Positions 6,138 through 9,025 of a stretch of DNA of 9,025 nt are shown in pieces; positions within the stretch are counted from its first letter, which is position 1, and each line of letters begins with the position of its first letter. The notes under the pieces are model-generated. The model saw only the letters and a program-made list of their open reading frames with translations. It was not told the origin of the DNA and ran no database searches. The DNA lies in contig DASVDW010000162.1 in the NCBI GenBank assembly GCA_036380925.1, positions 1 to 9,025 of the forward strand, written 5' to 3'. The translations under genes and the position numbers were made by a program. The stretch comes from JAICLV01 sp036380925. GTDB taxonomy: Bacteria > Actinomycetota > Actinomycetes > Acidothermales > Acidothermaceae.

Positions 6138-6671
6138 ATGCCGTGGTGGTTTTGGCTGCTCGTCGCGTTCATCGTGCTGGCGAGCTACGTGGGGGCGACC
6201 AGCAATCGGCTGGACCGGCTGCACGCCCGCCTCGACGCCGCGCGGGCGGCCCTTGACGCGCAATTGGTCCGGCGGTCGGCGGTGACGCTGGAGATCGCCG
6301 CGTCCGGATTGCTCGACCCGGCGACCAGCGTGCTGCTCGCCAGCGCGGCGCACGAGGCGCGCGCGTCGTCCGGTGACCAGCGAGAGCTGGGTGAGAGCGC
6401 GCTGACCGGCGCGTTGCGGGCGGCGTTCACCGAGACCGATGCCGCGGCCGCTCTCGCGGCCGACCCGTCCGGCGTGGGGTTGCTGCGCGAACTCGACGCC
6501 GCGATGACCAAGGCGCCGCTCGCCCGCCGCTTCTACAACGACGCGGTGCGCGCGACGCTGGCCGTGCGCCGGCATCGCGTCGTCCGGTGGCTGCGGTTGG
6601 CCGGGCGGGTGCCGCCGCCGCGGTTCTTCGAAATGGACGACGAGCCGGCCGCGCGGCTCGGCGTAAAATGA
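6138..6671 (+). CDS. LemA-like membrane-anchored protein of the pimA-pdxS interval
   Basis: This 177-residue protein has one N-terminal membrane segment (residues 3-21, starting PWWFWLLVAF). A helical, Arg/Ala-rich domain with coiled-coil character around 24-50 follows. The end, RRFYNDAVRATLAVRRHRVV (130-149) then WLRLAG and PPPRFFEMDD, resembles the LemA family C-terminal helix. It also resembles the N-terminal part of mycobacterial Rv2609c-type proteins, which to my memory continue into a Nudix hydrolase domain; here the frame stops with no Nudix box (no GX5EX7REUXEEXGU). The remainder is probably cytoplasmic or peripheral. Its function is unknown; position next to PIM genes invites a membrane-linked role, but that is inference. 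The start is fixed by TAGGAG six bases upstream. The stop overlaps an ATG at 6668, which is probably not the real pdxS start. Confidence 0.8.
   Translation: MPWWFWLLVAFIVLASYVGATSNRLDRLHARLDAARAALDAQLVRRSAVTLEIAASGLLDPATSVLLASAAHEARASSGDQRELGESALTGALRAAFTETDAAAALAADPSGVGLLRELDAAMTKAPLARRFYNDAVRATLAVRRHRVVRWLRLAGRVPPPRFFEMDDEPAARLGVK
6664..6669 (+). promoter_or_regulatory. Candidate internal -10 box (TAAAAT) for pdxS-pdxT-yebC
   Basis: TAAAAT is a near-perfect sigma-A type -10 at the very end of the LemA-like gene, in a region otherwise almost free of A/T runs. A start of transcription near 6676 would give a leader of about 28 bases before the GTG at 6704. No good -35 is visible at 16-18 bases. 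It could let PLP synthase be expressed independently of the lipid genes. Confidence 0.35.
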
Positions 6672-6691
6672 AGCATTCGCCCGAACTCCTT

Positions 6692-6697
6692 GAGAGG
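6692..6697 (+). promoter_or_regulatory. Shine-Dalgarno of pdxS
   Basis: GAGAGG lies six bases before the GTG at 6704. It decides the start in favour of this GTG over the in-frame ATG at 6668, which overlaps the previous stop but has no Shine-Dalgarno. Confidence 0.65.
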
Positions 6698-6703
6698 CAT
6701 GTC

Positions 6704-7615
6704 GTGAGCAGCGAGAACGTGGGATCCGGGTCGGGTCAGACCGGCACCGTGCGCGTGAAGCGCGGCATGGCCGAGATGCTCAAGGGCGGCGTCATCATGG
6801 ACGTCGTCACCGCCCAGCAGGCAAAGATCGCCGAGGACGCCGGCGCGGTCGCGGTGATGGCGCTGGAGCGGGTGCCGGCCGACATTCGCGCGCAGGGCGG
6901 CGTGGCGCGCATGAGTGACCCCGACCTGATCGACGGCATCATCAACGCGGTGTCGATCCCGGTGATGGCCAAGGCCCGGATCGGGCATTTCGCCGAGGCG
7001 CAGGTGTTGCAGTCGCTGGGCGTCGACTACATCGACGAGTCGGAGGTGTTGACCCCGGCCGACTACGCCCATCACATCGACAAGTGGGCGTTCACCGTGC
7101 CGTTCGTCTGCGGCGCGACCAACCTCGGCGAGGCGCTGCGGCGCATCACCGAGGGGGCGGCGATGATCCGGTCGAAGGGTGAGGCGGGCACCGGTGACGT
7201 GTCGAACGCGGTCACCCACATGCGGCAGATCCGCGACGAGCTGCGCAGGCTCACGTCGCTGCCTGAAGACGAGTTGTACGTCGCGGCGAAGGAGCTGCAG
7301 GCGCCCTACGAGCTGGTGCGCGAGGTGGCGTCGGCCGGCAAGCTGCCGGTGGTGCTGTTCACGGCCGGCGGCATCGCGACTCCCGCCGACGCGGCGATGA
7401 TGATGCAGCTCGGCGCGGAGGGCGTGTTCGTCGGCTCGGGCATCTTCAAGTCGGGCAACCCGGCGCAGCGGGCGGCCGCGATCGTCAAGGCCACCACGTT
7501 CCACGACGACCCCGACGTGGTCGCCAAGGTGTCGCGCGGGCTCGGCGAGGCGATGGTCGGCATCAACGTCGACGACGTGCCGGTCGACCACCGGCTGGCC
7601 ACCCGCGGCTGGTGA
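6704..7615 (+). CDS. pdxS: Pyridoxal 5'-phosphate synthase, synthase subunit PdxS
   Basis: PdxS builds the PLP ring from ribose 5-phosphate, glyceraldehyde 3-phosphate and ammonia delivered by PdxT, in a 12+12 subunit cytosolic complex. The 303-residue product has the family's (beta/alpha)8 barrel motifs throughout. These include VKRGMAEMLKGGVIMDVV, ALERVPADIRAQGGVARMSD, PVMAKARIGHF, KGEAGTGDVSNA, LFTAGGIATPADAAMM and GAEGVFVGSGIFKSG. The two working lysines are Lys90 (in VMAKAR) and Lys158 (in RSKGEAGTG), equivalent to Lys81 and Lys149 of the Bacillus enzyme; Asp33 is equivalent to Asp24. The first 13 residues are poorly conserved. I placed the start at GTG 6704 because of GAGAGG six bases before it and because the length fits mycobacterial PdxS. 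The alternative ATG at 6668 would add 12 residues and an ATGA overlap. The stop overlaps the pdxT GTG. Confidence 0.96.
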   Translation: MSSENVGSGSGQTGTVRVKRGMAEMLKGGVIMDVVTAQQAKIAEDAGAVAVMALERVPADIRAQGGVARMSDPDLIDGIINAVSIPVMAKARIGHFAEAQVLQSLGVDYIDESEVLTPADYAHHIDKWAFTVPFVCGATNLGEALRRITEGAAMIRSKGEAGTGDVSNAVTHMRQIRDELRRLTSLPEDELYVAAKELQAPYELVREVASAGKLPVVLFTAGGIATPADAAMMMQLGAEGVFVGSGIFKSGNPAQRAAAIVKATTFHDDPDVVAKVSRGLGEAMVGINVDDVPVDHRLATRGW

Positions 7616-8217
7616 GCGCTCCGCGGATCGGCGTCCTCGCCCTCCAAGGCGACGTGCGGGAGCACCTCCGCGCGCTCGAGGCGGCGGGCGCGGTGGCCGT
7701 CGCGGTGCGTCGTCCAAGTGAGCTGGACGACGTCGACGCGCTCGTCATCCCCGGCGGCGAGTCGACCACCATGTACAAGCTGGCGATGGCCTTCGAGCTG
7801 CTCGAGCCGCTGCGCAAGCGGCTGGAGGAAGGCATGCCGGCGTTCGGCAGCTGCGCCGGGATGATCATGCTCGCCGACCGGGTGGCCGACGGCATCGAGG
7901 GGCAGGTCACGCTCGGCGGGCTCGACGCGACCGTTCGGCGCAACGCGTTCGGGCGCCAGGTCGACTCGTTCGAGTCGCCGGTGGAGCTGGCCGGGGTCGC
8001 CGGCGGGCCGTTCCACGCGGTGTTCATCCGCGCGCCGTGGGTGGAGTCGGTCGGCGGCGGCGTCGAGGTGATCGGCAGGTCCGACGGTAGAATCGTGGCC
8101 GTCCGGCAGGGCACCGTCATGGCCACTGCCTTTCACCCTGAACTCACAGGTGACCAGCGCGTTCACGCGCTCTTCGTTGACATCGTGCGCGAGTACTTGA
8201 AGGGAAACCGGTCATGA
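7612..8217 (+). CDS. pdxT: Pyridoxal 5'-phosphate synthase, glutaminase subunit PdxT
   Basis: PdxT hydrolyses glutamine and channels ammonia to PdxS. The 201-residue product is a class I glutamine amidotransferase of normal length. The start RIGVLALQGDVREHL, the oxyanion region VIPGGESTTM (45-54) and the nucleophile elbow GSCAGMIML with Cys81 are clear. The rest of the triad is His175 and Glu177 in TAFHPEL. RNAFGRQVDSFE (110-121) is the segment that contacts PdxS. The GTG start lies inside a GTGA overlap with the pdxS stop and lacks a clear Shine-Dalgarno, so coupled translation probably sets a fixed PdxS:PdxT ratio. In M. tuberculosis a thioesterase gene (tesB2) separates the pair as I recall; here nothing does. 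The stop overlaps the yebC ATG. Confidence 0.96.
   Translation: MSAPRIGVLALQGDVREHLRALEAAGAVAVAVRRPSELDDVDALVIPGGESTTMYKLAMAFELLEPLRKRLEEGMPAFGSCAGMIMLADRVADGIEGQVTLGGLDATVRRNAFGRQVDSFESPVELAGVAGGPFHAVFIRAPWVESVGGGVEVIGRSDGRIVAVRQGTVMATAFHPELTGDQRVHALFVDIVREYLKGNRS
8199..8205 (+). promoter_or_regulatory. Shine-Dalgarno of yebC inside pdxT
   Basis: GAAGGGA lies eight bases before the ATG at 8214, within the last codons of pdxT. yebC can therefore initiate with its own signal despite the 4-bp overlap. Confidence 0.5.
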
Positions 8218-8969
8218 GCGGCCACTCCAAGTGGGCGACCACGAAGCACAAGAAGGCCGTCATCGACGCCAAGCGCGGCAAGCTGTTCGCCAAGCTGATC
8301 AAGAACATCGAGGTCGCCGCGCGCACCGGTGGGGGAGACCCCGGCGGCAACCCGACGTTGGCTGACGCGATCGCGAAGGCGAAGGGCCAGTCCGTGCCCA
8401 ACGACAACATCGACCGCGCGGTCAAGCGCGGCGCCGGTCTCGAGGCCGGCGGCGCCGACTGGGAGCCCATCACCTACGAGGGCTACGGCCCCGGCGGCGT
8501 CGCGCTGCTGATCGAGGCCGTGACCGACAACCGCAACCGCACCGGCGCCGACGTCCGCCACCTGCTCTCCAAGCACGGCGGCTCGCTCGGCGAGCCGGGC
8601 AGCGTCGCCTACAACTTCGACAAGAAGGGCACGATCGTCGTCGACGGCGACCGCTACTCCGAGGACGACCTGATGGTCGCCATCGACGCCGGCGCGCAGG
8701 ACATCTCGCTCGACGACGACGTGTTCGAGATCGTCACCGAGCCGTCGGACCTCACGGCCGTGCGCCAGGCGCTCGACGAGGCGGGCATCGAGATCGAGAC
8801 CGCCGAGGTGTCCCAGGTGCCCAAGGCGCGCGTCCCGCTCGACGAGGACGCCGCCACGAAGCTCATGAGGCTCATCGACGCGCTGGAGGACAACGACGAC
8901 GTCGACGCGGTCCACGCGAACTTCGACGTCGACGCCGAGGTGCTGGAGCGGGTGGCCGCCGCCTCGTGA
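8214..8969 (+). CDS. yebC: YebC/PmpR (TACO1) family protein
   Basis: The 251-residue product has the complete YebC family layout. The N-terminal MSGHSKWATTKHKK and KLFAKLIKNIEVAAR are followed by NPTLADAIAKAKGQSVPNDN, YEGYGPGGVALLIE, TDNRNRT..DVRHLLSKHGG, and the end ALEDNDDVDAVHANFD. Family members were long annotated as DNA-binding transcription regulators (PmpR). More recent work on bacterial YebC and mitochondrial TACO1 assigns a ribosome-linked role in easing translation through proline-rich stretches. Which applies here cannot be told from sequence. The ATG overlaps the pdxT stop (ATGA), and GAAGGGA lies eight bases upstream. It is the last gene of the operon visible in the window; in many actinobacteria ruvC follows, but no RuvC start appears in the remaining 56 bases. 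It is acidic towards the C-terminus and has no membrane segment. Confidence 0.95.
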   Translation: MSGHSKWATTKHKKAVIDAKRGKLFAKLIKNIEVAARTGGGDPGGNPTLADAIAKAKGQSVPNDNIDRAVKRGAGLEAGGADWEPITYEGYGPGGVALLIEAVTDNRNRTGADVRHLLSKHGGSLGEPGSVAYNFDKKGTIVVDGDRYSEDDLMVAIDAGAQDISLDDDVFEIVTEPSDLTAVRQALDEAGIEIETAEVSQVPKARVPLDEDAATKLMRLIDALEDNDDVDAVHANFDVDAEVLERVAAAS

Positions 8970-8973
8970 TCGG

Positions 8974-9024
8974 TCACTCGTACCGTTCCCGGTCACCTGC
9001 TCGGTAGCCGTGGGCCTCGCCGTC
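8974..9024 (-). CDS. Possible C-terminal tail of a convergent minus-strand gene (cut by window end)
   Basis: A minus-strand frame enters from the window end and reads 16 codons, ending GYRAGDRERYE, to a TGA at 8974-8976, four bases beyond the yebC stop. Most third positions are G or C, as expected for a gene here. Sixteen codons are far too few to be sure, and a plus-strand frame is also open in the same stretch. I do not recognise a product. Confidence 0.2.
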   Translation of the reverse strand, partial: DGEAHGYRAGDRERYE

Positions 9025-9025
9025 C

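Noticed and set aside
6533..7717. 394-codon minus-strand frame opposite pdxS
   Set aside because: It is a His/Arg-rich shadow of the highly conserved pdxS gene with no motif of its own.
8970..9025. Intrinsic terminator after yebC
   Set aside because: Only 4-bp arms (for example CGGT 8971-8974 / ACCG 8982-8985, or GTGA/TCAC across the stop) and no T tract, which is too weak to call.
1..9025. Mobile elements, integrases, toxin-antitoxin pairs, tRNA or rRNA genes, phage defence systems
   Set aside because: None were recognised on either strand; gene content and base composition look like core chromosome throughout.

Overview
The window is a very GC-rich stretch of an actinobacterial chromosome. 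The best evidence is the phosphatidylinositol / phosphatidylinositol-mannoside (PIM) gene set (PIP synthase, PatA-type acyltransferase, PimA-type mannosyltransferase). It is followed by a LemA-like protein, the pyridoxal-phosphate synthase pair pdxS-pdxT and a YebC/TACO1 protein. I recall this order as conserved across Actinomycetia, from mycobacteria to streptomycetes. The genus cannot be fixed from the sequence alone. The mycobacterial pattern as I remember it (a Nudix domain after PimA, tesB2 between the pdx genes) is not present here.

Layout. Positions 1-783 (minus strand) hold the N-terminal 261 residues of a soluble multi-HAMP sensor protein, resembling group III hybrid histidine kinases, cut by the window start. 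A 222-bp gap follows; it contains a perfect six-copy 7-bp tandem repeat that ends just beyond the stop codon of the next gene. Positions 1006-3174 (minus) encode an EF-G-like GTPase of the FusA2/EFG2 type, with non-canonical residues in several G-domain motifs. Positions 3175-3391 form a divergent intergenic region with an imperfect 28-bp tandem duplication and a candidate -10 box for the plus-strand operon.

From 3392 to 8969 seven plus-strand genes are packed tightly: pgsA, patA-like, pimA, lemA-like, pdxS, pdxT, yebC. Four junctions are 4-bp stop/start overlaps (GTGA or ATGA). The pimA-lemA junction is 9 bp, with the Shine-Dalgarno sequence overlapping the stop codon. The pdxS start is best placed 32 bp after the lemA-like stop, behind a good Shine-Dalgarno sequence and a possible internal promoter.

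How the genes work together: PgsA makes phosphatidylinositol phosphate, PimA adds the first mannose to phosphatidylinositol, and PatA acylates that mannose, so the first three genes are consecutive steps towards PIMs at the inner face of the plasma membrane. PdxS and PdxT form the glutamine-dependent PLP synthase. YebC-family proteins act in translation or transcription control. The grouping of lipid, cofactor and translation functions is known in the phylum but not mechanistically obvious. I did not find a clear undescribed system. The points most worth checking are the degenerate GTPase, the two intergenic tandem repeats, the near-identical HAMP-module DNA and two start-site/promoter questions.
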